From Acidobacteriota bacterium (GTDB taxonomy: Bacteria > Acidobacteriota > Vicinamibacteria > Vicinamibacterales > SCN-69-37): a DNA stretch of 64,000 bases. Below the pieces are notes generated by a model. It worked only from the letters and a program-made list of their open reading frames with translations. It was not told the origin of the DNA and did not search any database. Shown here in pieces: positions 26,239 through 34,162 of this stretch (position 1 is its first letter; each line of letters begins with the position of its first letter). The stretch is from positions 452,075-516,074 of the forward strand of contig JADYYY010000010.1 of NCBI GenBank assembly GCA_020853395.1, given 5' to 3'. The position numbers were made by a program, and so were the translations under genes.

Positions 26239-28251
26239 TCATCGCTGATCGGGGGCCGTATAGCCGCCCCGCGACTCGACGATCAGCCCCTGGCGCTTCG
26301 GCCGGATCTCCACCTTCCGCCATGCGCCGTCACGGGTGCGGTTGGTCGAGTCGTAGCTCAGGATGTACCGGCGGCGCAGATTCTCAAGGATACGCCGGTA
26401 CTCCTGTTCGAGCGCAGCGACGTCGGACGGGAAATACGACTCGCCGGCCGACGCCTCCGCGAGCCGCTCGAGCACGTCGCGATCGACGCGCGGGCCGAGA
26501 CCGATCGTGTACACCGTCGTATCGACGGCGCCCAGCATCTGGAGCACCTGATCGAAGGTGTGCGTGCTGCCGGGCGCGGTGCCGGGATTGTTCTCGTCGC
26601 GCCCATCGGTCATGACGACGAGCGCGGTGCGGCCCTCGGTGTGCTTGAGCCGAGCGAGCCCTTCGAAGACGGCGTCGTAGAGGGCGGTGCCGCCGTCGGC
26701 CGCATAGCGGCCGATCGCGCCGAGGCTCGCCGCCCGCGCGGCGGTGAGCTCGTGCGCCCACTCGACGCGATCCGCGAACGTCAGCACGGCGAGCTTGTCC
26801 TTGGCCGGCAGGGCTTCGACGAACGCTTTCGCCGCGCTCGTCACGGCCCCCGCGTCGCGGCGCATGCTGCCGCTCGAGTCGAGCGCGAGCACGACCGACA
26901 CGGGCGCGAGCGCCTCCTCGAACGCGTTCACCTGCTGCGACACGCCGTCTTCGAGCACCTCGAAGTCCTCCGCCGTCACGTCGATGAACTCGCGGTTCAA
27001 ATCCTTGATCGTCATCTCGATCTGCGGCCGGATCGGCGGTGGAGACGGCGCCCAGTAGCCGTTCCGCACTTTGACCGCGTGCGTCGGATCCCCGGTCGTC
27101 ATCGCGATCGTGCGCCACGTCCCGTCCTGCCGGCTGTTGGTCGACGAGTAGGTCACGACGTAGCGTTGCTGGATGTCGTCGGCGATCAGGCTGTGCGTGT
27201 CGGCGAGCTGCGTGTTCCGGGCCGGGAAGAAGGCTTGCCCGCCGGTCTCGACCGCCAGCCGCCGCAGCAGGCCCTCGCCCTTGAGCGACACACCGGCCAC
27301 GCCGCCGATGGCGATGACGTAGACGGTCGCCTTGGACGCCGCCACGGTCTGCAGGGCATCGTCGAAGGCGATTCGGCTGTTCTCGTCGTAGCCGTCGGTG
27401 ATGAGCACGATGATGTGGCGGCCGTCGACGGACGACACCTGCCGCGCGGCCTCGCTGAGGCAGTCGAGGATCGCCGTGCCGCCGCTCGCCTGGATCGCCT
27501 GGATCGCGTCGGCCACGGTATCGCGATCCAGCGTCGGCCCGGTGACGGCACCGAGCGTGCGGGAGAACGGCACGACGACGACGCGGTCGTGCGGGCGGAG
27601 GAAGCCGACGAACTGCGCGGCCGCGTTGCGGACGAACGGCATCCGGCGCGACATGCTCTGGCTGCTGTCCACGAGCAGGGTGTAGACGGCCGGCAGCGTA
27701 TCGGGCACCGCGAGGTCGACGAGCTGCGCGATGCCGTCCTCGGTGACGTGGAAGTCCTCGGCCGTGAGCCCGTTGATCGGGCGCCCCTTCCGATCGAGCA
27801 CCAGGGGCTCGAGCAGGACGCTCGACACCTCGGTGATCTCGTACATCTCCTGGGCTTTCAACTGCACGCGGTCCTCCGCGTGCCGGCCGAGCGAATCGGT
27901 GACGTCGGCGACGATCACCCGATCTTCGAACGGGTTCCTGTCGACCCACTCCACGGCGTAGGGCGGCCCGTCGGTGTCCTCGCCGACGAGCTTGCCGTCG
28001 ACCGTGAACCGGATCGGACCGATCTTCGCGCTGGCGTCGGTGACGACGCGCGCGACGATCCGGATGGGGCCCTCCATGCCCGTTCGGCCGAGCGGTGAGG
28101 TCAGGTGGATGCCGAGCCCGGGCCCTTCCTGCGCGGGCGCAGGGATCGAGAGCATCGCGAACGCGACGCCGACCAGGATCGGAAGACGAGGACCGCGCCG
28201 GCCCTCCGTCCGGCGGTTCGGACGGCGTTCGTCCCGTCGCGCTGCATTCAT
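26239..28251 (-). CDS. Exported tandem-VWA protein (VWFA-related Acidobacterial type)
   Basis: A 670-aa secreted protein with a positively charged start, a signal peptide (LPILVGVAFAMLSIPAPAQ), an Ig-like beta domain (about 45-150) and two von Willebrand A domains. Each has a MIDAS motif: Asp195-Ser-Ser-Gln-Ser and Asp458-Ser-Ser-Gly-Ser. Each VWA is preceded by a similar strand (DFHVTEDGIAQ, DFEVLEDGVSQ) and followed by an alike beta unit (YVVTYSSTNSRQDGTW; YILSYDSTNRTRDGAW), so the protein arose by internal duplication with a period of about 262 residues. VWA domains bind partners through a metal; the partner is unknown. The ATG at 28251 was chosen because the frame upstream enters the divergent DUF192 region. 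Confidence 0.87.
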   Translation of the reverse strand: MNAARRDERRPNRRTEGRRGPRLPILVGVAFAMLSIPAPAQEGPGLGIHLTSPLGRTGMEGPIRIVARVVTDASAKIGPIRFTVDGKLVGEDTDGPPYAVEWVDRNPFEDRVIVADVTDSLGRHAEDRVQLKAQEMYEITEVSSVLLEPLVLDRKGRPINGLTAEDFHVTEDGIAQLVDLAVPDTLPAVYTLLVDSSQSMSRRMPFVRNAAAQFVGFLRPHDRVVVVPFSRTLGAVTGPTLDRDTVADAIQAIQASGGTAILDCLSEAARQVSSVDGRHIIVLITDGYDENSRIAFDDALQTVAASKATVYVIAIGGVAGVSLKGEGLLRRLAVETGGQAFFPARNTQLADTHSLIADDIQQRYVVTYSSTNSRQDGTWRTIAMTTGDPTHAVKVRNGYWAPSPPPIRPQIEMTIKDLNREFIDVTAEDFEVLEDGVSQQVNAFEEALAPVSVVLALDSSGSMRRDAGAVTSAAKAFVEALPAKDKLAVLTFADRVEWAHELTAARAASLGAIGRYAADGGTALYDAVFEGLARLKHTEGRTALVVMTDGRDENNPGTAPGSTHTFDQVLQMLGAVDTTVYTIGLGPRVDRDVLERLAEASAGESYFPSDVAALEQEYRRILENLRRRYILSYDSTNRTRDGAWRKVEIRPKRQGLIVESRGGYTAPDQR

Positions 28252-28284
28252 CAGATCTGGAAGCCTCGGACCCGAACCGTCTCC

Positions 28285-28290
28285 TATAAT
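28285..28290 (+). promoter_or_regulatory. Consensus -10 box for the DUF192 gene
   Basis: A perfect TATAAT, 21 bases before the GTG at 28312. It lies between the divergent VWA and DUF192 genes. No clear TTGACA is found at the expected distance. Confidence 0.5.
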
Positions 28291-28311
28291 CCGGACCGGT
28301 CCAGGTCCTCC

Positions 28312-28707
28312 GTGAGCGCCCCTCACTTCCTCCAATCGGCCATGGGCCGCGCCGCTGAACCCCACGCGCTCTGGACCGCCGATCGCGCGCGGATCGTGGC
28401 GACCTCGGTCGAGCTGGCCACCGACTCCGCGTCGCGCAACCGCGGCCTGCTCGGGCGCGACGGGCTCGCCGACGGCGTGGCGCTCGTGATCGCGCCGTGC
28501 TGGGCGGTGCACACGATCGGCATGCGCTTCCCGATCGACATCGTCCACGTTGCGCGCGACGGGCGGATCGTCAAAGTGCGCCGCTCCGTGCAGCCGTGGC
28601 GCATGAGCGCGGCGCTCGGGGCGTTCGCGACGATCGAGATGGCCGTCGGGGCGATCGGCCGCGCCGGGCTCGAACCCGGCATGCGGCTCATCGTCAGGGG
28701 AGCGTGA
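28312..28707 (+). CDS. DUF192 family protein
   Basis: A 131-aa protein with the DUF192 core: RNRGLLGRDGLADGVALVI, then WAVHTIGMRFPIDIVHVARDG (HTIGM..PIDI is diagnostic) and PGMRLIVRGA at the end. No signal peptide is present with the chosen GTG start. The molecular function of DUF192 is not settled. An ATG at 28339 is an alternative start. The gene is alone on its strand, between the divergent VWA gene and the convergent antiporter. Confidence 0.85.
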   Translation: MSAPHFLQSAMGRAAEPHALWTADRARIVATSVELATDSASRNRGLLGRDGLADGVALVIAPCWAVHTIGMRFPIDIVHVARDGRIVKVRRSVQPWRMSAALGAFATIEMAVGAIGRAGLEPGMRLIVRGA

Positions 28708-28776
28708 GGCGCCTGGTCGGAAGATGGGGAGGTGCGTAGACGGTACGCGACCTCGACCTCAGGCCGTCTCGGGCAG

Positions 28777-30216
28777 TCAGGCGCTCAGCCTGAACAACAG
28801 CGCGGCAATCAAGGTCGGCACCGCGGCGCCGGCGAGCAAGCGATGCGGCGCGACGGACCCGCCGAAGAACCGGCTGAGCAGCGCCTGTCCGGCAGGATTC
28901 GGGGCATTGGCGATGACGGTCAGGCCGCCGCCCGTGACGGCGCCTTGCACCACCGCGATCTTCAGGGCGTCGTGGAAGCCTGGCGCGAGCGTGGCCAGGT
29001 AGGTGATGAGGGCGTTGTCGTTGAACGCCGTCAGCACCGTGGCGCCGAGGAACAGCGGGAATTCGGCCAGGCTCGACAGCACTGGCGCGATCCACCAGCC
29101 CTGCAGGCCGCCGTGGATCACGAGGCCGCCGAGAAAGAACCCGACGAGCAGCGGTGCGCGCAACTCGAGCCGGCTTTGAAACACGGCCGTCGCCTTCGCG
29201 AACCCGAGGAAGAACAGGAACCCGCCGACGAAGAGCGCCGGCTCGTGCGCCGTGAACACCGTCCAGCCCATGAACGCCACGTGGACGGCCGTGATCCACG
29301 CGGGCACTGGCAGCAGCGTTTGGGCCCTCCGCGGCGCCGCCTCGTCGGGTTCTTCGAGATCGAGCGTCGCGAGGCGCCGATTGAGCGCCAGCAGTTCGCG
29401 CCGGAACAGCAGGAAGTAGAGCGCGGTGGACGCGACGATCGCCGCGAACGCCCCGGCGCCGAAGTGCACGAGCATGAAGGGCGTATCCCAAGCCCACACG
29501 CGGGCGACCATCAGCACGGGCGGCGCCGAGAAGTGCGTGAGCGTGCCGCCAATCGAGACGTTGACGAAGAGCAGCCCGAGCGTCGCGTACTTCAGCGCCG
29601 GCGTGGGATCGAGATCGTAGAATTGGCGCGCGAGGAGCAGCGCGCAGATCGTCATCGCCGCCGGCTCGGTGATGAACGATCCGAGCAGCGGACCGAGGAC
29701 GAGAATCGTCGCCCACCATGCCGCGGGCCCTCCCCCGCCGAGGTTGGCGATCCGCCGCAGCAGGCGTTCGGCCAGCCCCACGATCGGCCTCGTGGACGCG
29801 AGCGCCATGATGACGACGACGAACATCGGCTCGGTGTAGGTGACACCGTGCGCGACGTAGTCACGGGCGGCGTCCCAGCCCTTGGCGTACGCCGCGGCGG
29901 CCAGCAGCACGGCCGCCCACAGGCCGAACACGACCTCGACCTCGCCGGCAAGGTGCAGCAGCTCGGCCAGCACGCTCGGATGCGCCGAGCGGCCCGCGGC
30001 CCGTTCGGCTTCGTCGTGGGCGCGCTGCACGCGGTGCGCGAGCCCGCTGAGCCGGGACGCGGCGAACGTGTGCAGGATGGCGACGACGAAGATCGCGGTC
30101 GCAATCAGGTTGAAGGGATCCGCCGCGATGCGCGCGCCGAGCGTCTCGAGCAACGCGCGCCCGCGATCGTCGTACGCGTCGAGCGGCAGCGGAAACGACG
30201 TAGCGGCGGCAGGCAC
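28777..30216 (-). CDS. Putative Na+/H+ antiporter (polytopic membrane protein)
   Basis: A 479-aa membrane protein with about 12 hydrophobic helices and motifs of the putative Na+/H+ antiporter family distantly related to NhaD/arsenical-pump permeases: GSFITEPAAMTICALLLARQ, FVNVSIGGTLTHFSAPPVLM, TAFNDNALITYLATL and GGGLTVIANAPNPAG. The paired re-entrant elements with Asn/Asp (FITEPA, NDNA) are the likely ion-binding sites. The GTG at 30216 was used. It starts 4 bases after the stop of the upstream gene, so the two are probably co-transcribed. Ion specificity is inferred from family only. Confidence 0.72.
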   Translation of the reverse strand: MPAAATSFPLPLDAYDDRGRALLETLGARIAADPFNLIATAIFVVAILHTFAASRLSGLAHRVQRAHDEAERAAGRSAHPSVLAELLHLAGEVEVVFGLWAAVLLAAAAYAKGWDAARDYVAHGVTYTEPMFVVVIMALASTRPIVGLAERLLRRIANLGGGGPAAWWATILVLGPLLGSFITEPAAMTICALLLARQFYDLDPTPALKYATLGLLFVNVSIGGTLTHFSAPPVLMVARVWAWDTPFMLVHFGAGAFAAIVASTALYFLLFRRELLALNRRLATLDLEEPDEAAPRRAQTLLPVPAWITAVHVAFMGWTVFTAHEPALFVGGFLFFLGFAKATAVFQSRLELRAPLLVGFFLGGLVIHGGLQGWWIAPVLSSLAEFPLFLGATVLTAFNDNALITYLATLAPGFHDALKIAVVQGAVTGGGLTVIANAPNPAGQALLSRFFGGSVAPHRLLAGAAVPTLIAALLFRLSA

Positions 30217-30220
30217 CGCG

Positions 30221-31165
30221 TCAGCGTACTACGCCGCGTGCGGTCCTCGGCGCCAGCGCGGGCCGCGCCGGACGGGCCGCGCCGCGACGCCAGAATCGGC
30301 CGGCGTTCCAGACGGCGCCGGCCTGGATGGCGCGTGGCTGCACGCCGGCGGCTGGCAGCACGCCGCTCACGTCGAATGCGAGCCATGGGCGCGCGGTCAC
30401 CGTCAGGCCGGCGAGCACACCGGCGGCGCGCGAGCGCCGGCGGTCCTGCGCGACGTCATGGATACCGAAAATCTCGGCGCCCCACGCGAGCGGACCGGCG
30501 ATCGGTCCGCCGCCAGCAGCCGCCCACATCGTTTCGGACGTCCACGCGTCGGCCGCGTCGCCGCGCGCGCGCCGCGCGTACCCGACGTTCAAATCGAGCG
30601 AGACGCCGCGCACGGTGATGCTCGAGATCAGGACGAGGCCGGCACCCGGCGACGCGTCCGCGGCGTGCAACGCCGGAACCTGCACCGACGGCAGCAGCGC
30701 AACAGCACCAAACAGCGGCACGTCGTCAGCGAGGCGCCACTTCAGGGAGAGCGCGACCGACTCGGCGGTGAACCCGTCGCCGCCCGCCACGTGCGTCGGC
30801 ATCATCGAGATCGCGAACTGCACGGCCGGCGCGACGCCGAGCTTGACGTTCAGCGGCAGGCTCATGTCGAGGAAGACGCCGTGCGACGACTCGCGGCCGG
30901 CGCCGAACTCGAGCTCGAGCCAGCCGGGCGCGACGGTGGCGGCGTGCGTGGCGACGCTCGGCCGTTCGGGCTGGACCGCGTGCGGATCGGGGGGTTGCGC
31001 CGACACGACGGGCGGCGCGCAGAAGGCCGCGGCCAACAAGCAGAGCCGCACGATACGGCCGCGACCGGGAGGTCGGGCGAAGAGGAGCGCCGGCGGCCGC
31101 TGCGGCGGCCGGTTCCGCTCGACCGCGATCGCTGGCGGATTCGGCCGTGGCGTCTTCTCGCTCAT
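30221..31165 (-). CDS. Probable outer-membrane beta-barrel protein, function unknown
   Basis: A 314-aa exported protein. A basic, Pro-rich leader precedes a signal-like helix (RIVRLCLLAAAFCAPPVVSAQ). The mature part has alternating amphipathic strands (GWLELEFGAGRE, PLNVKLGVAPAVQFAISMM, VSLDLNVGYARR, PWLAFDVSGVLP), as in MetA-pathway/transporter-type outer-membrane proteins, but it ends in TARGVVR rather than an aromatic residue. The ATG at 31165 is preferred over a GTG at 31198. Neither has a good ribosome site, so the true start could be further downstream nearer the signal peptide. Confidence 0.6.
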   Translation of the reverse strand: MSEKTPRPNPPAIAVERNRPPQRPPALLFARPPGRGRIVRLCLLAAAFCAPPVVSAQPPDPHAVQPERPSVATHAATVAPGWLELEFGAGRESSHGVFLDMSLPLNVKLGVAPAVQFAISMMPTHVAGGDGFTAESVALSLKWRLADDVPLFGAVALLPSVQVPALHAADASPGAGLVLISSITVRGVSLDLNVGYARRARGDAADAWTSETMWAAAGGGPIAGPLAWGAEIFGIHDVAQDRRRSRAAGVLAGLTVTARPWLAFDVSGVLPAAGVQPRAIQAGAVWNAGRFWRRGAARPARPALAPRTARGVVR

Positions 31166-31378
31166 CGGCCTAGTCTGCCCCAGTCTGGGACGTCGCACGT
31201 CGGTCGAGGGGGCATGGTAGTCTTCTGCCGTTCCTAGCGGGGCTTCAGCCGATCGTCAATCAGAAGCCCCTACCTGCCGCCCCTTTTCGCAGGACTGCAG
31301 ACGTAGGCGGACGCGAACACGAGGAAGAAGTGTGCGCGGCGCCGGGCTGCGCGCCACCTTGCGCACGAGGGAGTGGTC

Positions 31379-31747
31379 ATGTTTCTCGGACTGAGAACCG
31401 TCATCTATCACGCGCCGAATCTGGCCGCGGCGAAGGCGTGGTACACGTCGGCGTTCGGCGTCGCGCCGTACTTCGACCAGCCGTTCTACGTGGGCTTCGA
31501 GATCGGCGGCTACGAGCTGGGCCTCGATCCGGACGTCGCGCACGTCACGGTCGGCGACAACGCCGTCGCCTACTGGGGCGTGCCGGACATCGCCGAGGCG
31601 CACGCGCACCTGCTGGCGCACGGCGCCGCGCCACGACACCCAATCCAGGAGGTCGGCGAGGGGATCAAGGTCGCGACGGTCGCCGATCCGTTCGGCAACG
31701 TGATCGGGATCATCGAGAATCCCCACTTCAGGGCCGCAGTGCAGTGA
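31379..31747 (+). CDS. VOC (glyoxalase/bleomycin-resistance fold) family protein
   Basis: A 122-aa single-module VOC protein. Typical elements are RTVIYHAPNLAAAKAWYTSAFG at the N-terminus, GGYELGLDPD in the middle, and VADPFGNVIGIIENP at the end with the conserved DPFGN. The metal ligands expected for the family would be His near 11 and Glu near 115. ATG 31379 has GAGGGAG 5 bases upstream. It ends 41 bases before a strong bidirectional terminator. Substrate unknown. Confidence 0.85.
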   Translation: MFLGLRTVIYHAPNLAAAKAWYTSAFGVAPYFDQPFYVGFEIGGYELGLDPDVAHVTVGDNAVAYWGVPDIAEAHAHLLAHGAAPRHPIQEVGEGIKVATVADPFGNVIGIIENPHFRAAVQ

Positions 31748-31788
31748 GGTGGAGCACGGCGGTCGCGTTCTCTCGACGCTCACAACGG

Positions 31789-31816
31789 AAAAGCCCCGAC
31801 GAAATCGGGGCTTTTT
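31789..31816. terminator. Bidirectional intrinsic terminator between the VOC gene and tRNA-Leu
   Basis: A perfect 11-bp stem (AAAAGCCCCGA / TCGGGGCTTTT) with a five-base loop CGAAA and a T-run on the right arm (31812-31816); the A-run on the left arm gives a T-run on the minus strand. It ends transcription of the VOC gene on plus and of the tRNA on minus. Confidence 0.85.
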
Positions 31817-31821
31817 CAAGC

Positions 31822-31908
31822 TGGTGCGGAAGAGAGGACTCGAACCTCCACGGGATTGCTCCCACAAGCTCCTGAGGCTTGCGCGTCTGCCAATTCCGCC
31901 ACTTCCGC
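31822..31908 (-). tRNA. tRNA-Leu, anticodon CAG
   Basis: An 87-base class II tRNA with encoded CCA. The acceptor stem is GCGGAAG paired with CTTCCGC. The D-arm region contains GGCAGACGC, the anticodon arm is CAAGC-CTCAGGA-GCTTG with anticodon CAG (reads CUG), and a long variable arm (GTGGGAGCAATCCCGT) identifies it as leucine. The T-arm is GAGGTTCGAGTCCTC. CUG is the dominant Leu codon in GC-rich genomes, so this should be a major isoacceptor. Confidence 0.95.
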
Positions 31909-31951
31909 GAACGTGCCGCGCCGCTGCCCGGGCGGGCAGCAGGAACGTCAC

Positions 31952-31957
31952 AGTATA
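31952..31957 (-). promoter_or_regulatory. Probable -10 box of tRNA-Leu
   Basis: TATACT on the minus strand, 43 bases before the mature tRNA 5' end. It predicts a 5' leader of about 36 bases for RNase P, including the GCTGCCC/GGGCAGC hairpin at 31923-31940. Confidence 0.45.
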
Positions 31958-31970
31958 CCAAGCACCGCAC

Positions 31971-31976
31971 TAGAAT
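31971..31976 (+). promoter_or_regulatory. Probable -10 box of udk (leaderless arrangement)
   Basis: TAGAAT ends 7 bases before the udk ATG at 31984, so transcription should begin at or within a base or two of the start codon. It lies only 13 bases from the divergent tRNA-Leu -10. Confidence 0.5.
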
Positions 31977-31983
31977 CCGCCCG

Positions 31984-32601
31984 ATGCCTCTGATCGTCGG
32001 CGTGGCGGGCGGGTCTGGCAGCGGCAAGACGACGCTCGTCGGCCGCCTGCTCGAACGGCTCGGCCCCGATGCCGTCGTCATCGTCCAGCACGATCGGTAC
32101 TATCGCGATCTGTCGAACATCCCCTTCGACGATCGCGTCCAGCGGAACTTCGACCATCCGGACGCGCTGGACACGACGCTGCTCGTCACCCACCTCGAGC
32201 AGCTCCGTGGCGGCGCGCGCGCCGAGATCCCAATCTACGACTTCGCCCGTCATGCTCGCACGCGTGAGGTGGAGGTCATCCACCCACGCCCCGCGATTGT
32301 CATCGAAGGAATCCTCGTGCTCTCGGATGTCCGCCTGCGGTCGTTGATCGATTTGAAAGTGTTCGTGGACGTGGACAGGACGACTCGACTGCGGCGACGG
32401 GTCCAGCGGGACGTCGCGGAACGTGGGCGGTCGGTGGCGTCGGTGGAGGAGCAGTTCGCCGCGACCGTCGCGCCCATGCACGACACCTACGTCGAACCGG
32501 CGCGCCGGTACGCCGACGTGATCGTCGAACGCGGCGGCTTCAACGAGGTCGCGCTCGAACACCTCGTCGCGGCGATCAACGAACGGATCGACCTGGGTTG
32601 A
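31984..32601 (+). CDS. udk: Uridine/cytidine kinase
   Basis: This 205-aa P-loop kinase phosphorylates uridine and cytidine in pyrimidine salvage. The Walker A motif GGSGSGKTT is at about residues 9-17, with QHDRYYRDLSNIPF (substrate Asp and Tyr), NFDHPDALD and IVIEGILVLSD following. The length is normal. The frame is open 35 codons upstream but that part reads through the divergent tRNA gene, so the ATG at 31984 is right. It has no Shine-Dalgarno sequence; a TAGAAT lies immediately upstream, pointing to a leaderless mRNA. Confidence 0.94.
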   Translation: MPLIVGVAGGSGSGKTTLVGRLLERLGPDAVVIVQHDRYYRDLSNIPFDDRVQRNFDHPDALDTTLLVTHLEQLRGGARAEIPIYDFARHARTREVEVIHPRPAIVIEGILVLSDVRLRSLIDLKVFVDVDRTTRLRRRVQRDVAERGRSVASVEEQFAATVAPMHDTYVEPARRYADVIVERGGFNEVALEHLVAAINERIDLG

Positions 32602-32720
32602 AGCGAGCGCACCGTGGCGGGCGAGTCCGGCGGAGCGACCGCAGGATCCGTGCGGTGAACCAGGGACCGCTGCAGCGTGACGGGAGAACCGGCACCCAGC
32701 AGCAGGCACACGGCGCTGAC

Positions 32721-34088
32721 TCAGACCGGATCGTGCCAGCTCGCATCGCCGAGCAGCCGGTCAGCATCGGCCGGTCCCATGCTGCCGGGCGCGTAGAGCC
32801 GGACCGGCGCATGCGTGGTCAGCACGGGCTCGACGACCCGCCACGACGCCGAGACGGCGTCGGTTCGCGCGAAGAGCATCTGGTCGCCGCGCATCGCGTC
32901 GCCCAGCAGCCGCTGGTACGCCGGCACGGTGTGGCTCGTGCTCCGGCACGCGTCGAGATGGACGGCCTCGCCGGCCATCGCGTCGCCCGGGCGCTTGGCG
33001 CGCGTGCCGAGCTCGATGACGACGTCCGGGCTCAACCGGAACCGTACGTGATTCGGCGCCGCGGCGACGACGTCCTCGAAGACGGCGAGCGGCGGACGCT
33101 CGAGCACGACCGTCACCTCCGTCGCGCTGCCGCGGAGCCGCTTGCCCGCGCGGATGTAGACAGGCACCCCCGCCCACCGCCACGAGTCGACGTGCAACCG
33201 GAGCGCGGCGTAGGTCTCGACGTCCGAATCGGGCGCCACGCCGTCCTCCTGGCGATAGCCGTCGTACTGGCCGCGCACGACCTCCGCCGGATCGAGCGGC
33301 CGCATGGCGGCGAACGCCAGCGCCTTCGCGTCGCGGATGGCCTCCGAATGGTGGCCGGCCGGCGGCTCCATCAAGAGCAGCGCCGCGACCTGCAGCAGGT
33401 GGTTCTGGACGACGTCGCGAATCGCGCCGAGCTCCTCGTAGAGCCGTCCACGGGCGCGAATGCCGTCTTCCTCGGCCATCGTGATTTCAATCCGCTCGAC
33501 GTGATCGCGGTTCCAGATCGGCTCGAGGAACCGGTTGGCGAACCGGAAGTACAGGAGGTTCTGCACCGGTTCCTTCCCGAGGTAATGGTCGATGCGGAAG
33601 ATCCTGGGCTCCTCGAAGTGCTGGTGCAGCACGCGATCGAGCTCGAGCGCCGACGCGAGATCGCGGCCGAACGGCTTCTCGAGCACGACGCGGGCGCCTT
33701 CGGTACAGCCGGCGCGCGCCAGGCCGTCGACGACGTCCGGGAAAGCGCTCGGCGCGATCGCCAGGTAGAACAGCGGATGCCGCGCACGGCCGAGCGCGCG
33801 GCGAAGCGCCGCGAACGTCTCAGGATCCCGATAGTCGCCGCGCACGTAGCGCAGCCGATCGGCCAGCGAGCCGAAGCGCGGCTCGTCGAAGGCCCCGGCG
33901 GCTTCGAGGCTCGCCCGCGCCCGGCTCACGAGGTCGTCGCGGGTCCACTCGGACCGCGCCACGCCGATCACCGGCACCTCGAGCTGCCCGGCGTCGGCGA
34001 GCCCCTGCAGCGCCGGGAAGATGCTCTTGTAGACGAGGTCGCCGCTAACCCCGAAGATGACGAGCGCGTCGGACGAGAACGGCGGCAC
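32721..34088 (-). CDS. zwf: Glucose-6-phosphate 1-dehydrogenase
   Basis: The first enzyme of the oxidative pentose-phosphate pathway, making 6-phosphogluconolactone and NAD(P)H. The 455-aa product is slightly short for the family. Visible: the dinucleotide-binding start [18 protein letters not shown] (GxxGDL), [11 protein letters not shown] (about 135-144), the substrate signature [13 protein letters not shown] (about 165-177) and a C-terminal [12 protein letters not shown]. The LVYK segment replaces the more usual LAxRK, an atypical detail. A GTG start has GGAGGT close upstream and TATGAT at 34106-34111. No pgl, gnd or edd is nearby. Confidence 0.93.
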   Translation of the reverse strand: MPPFSSDALVIFGVSGDLVYKSIFPALQGLADAGQLEVPVIGVARSEWTRDDLVSRARASLEAAGAFDEPRFGSLADRLRYVRGDYRDPETFAALRRALGRARHPLFYLAIAPSAFPDVVDGLARAGCTEGARVVLEKPFGRDLASALELDRVLHQHFEEPRIFRIDHYLGKEPVQNLLYFRFANRFLEPIWNRDHVERIEITMAEEDGIRARGRLYEELGAIRDVVQNHLLQVAALLLMEPPAGHHSEAIRDAKALAFAAMRPLDPAEVVRGQYDGYRQEDGVAPDSDVETYAALRLHVDSWRWAGVPVYIRAGKRLRGSATEVTVVLERPPLAVFEDVVAAAPNHVRFRLSPDVVIELGTRAKRPGDAMAGEAVHLDACRSTSHTVPAYQRLLGDAMRGDQMLFARTDAVSASWRVVEPVLTTHAPVRLYAPGSMGPADADRLLGDASWHDPV

Positions 34089-34162
34089 GGAGACCTCCGA
34101 GCCGAATCATAGCGGACCTCTTTGCTAAGATCGTCGCACTCGACGTGAGCGCACCCTCGACC

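Noticed and set aside
31256..31951. A minus-strand frame of 231 codons covering tRNA-Leu
   Set aside because: It contains the tRNA read as protein and the terminator; no independent evidence for coding.
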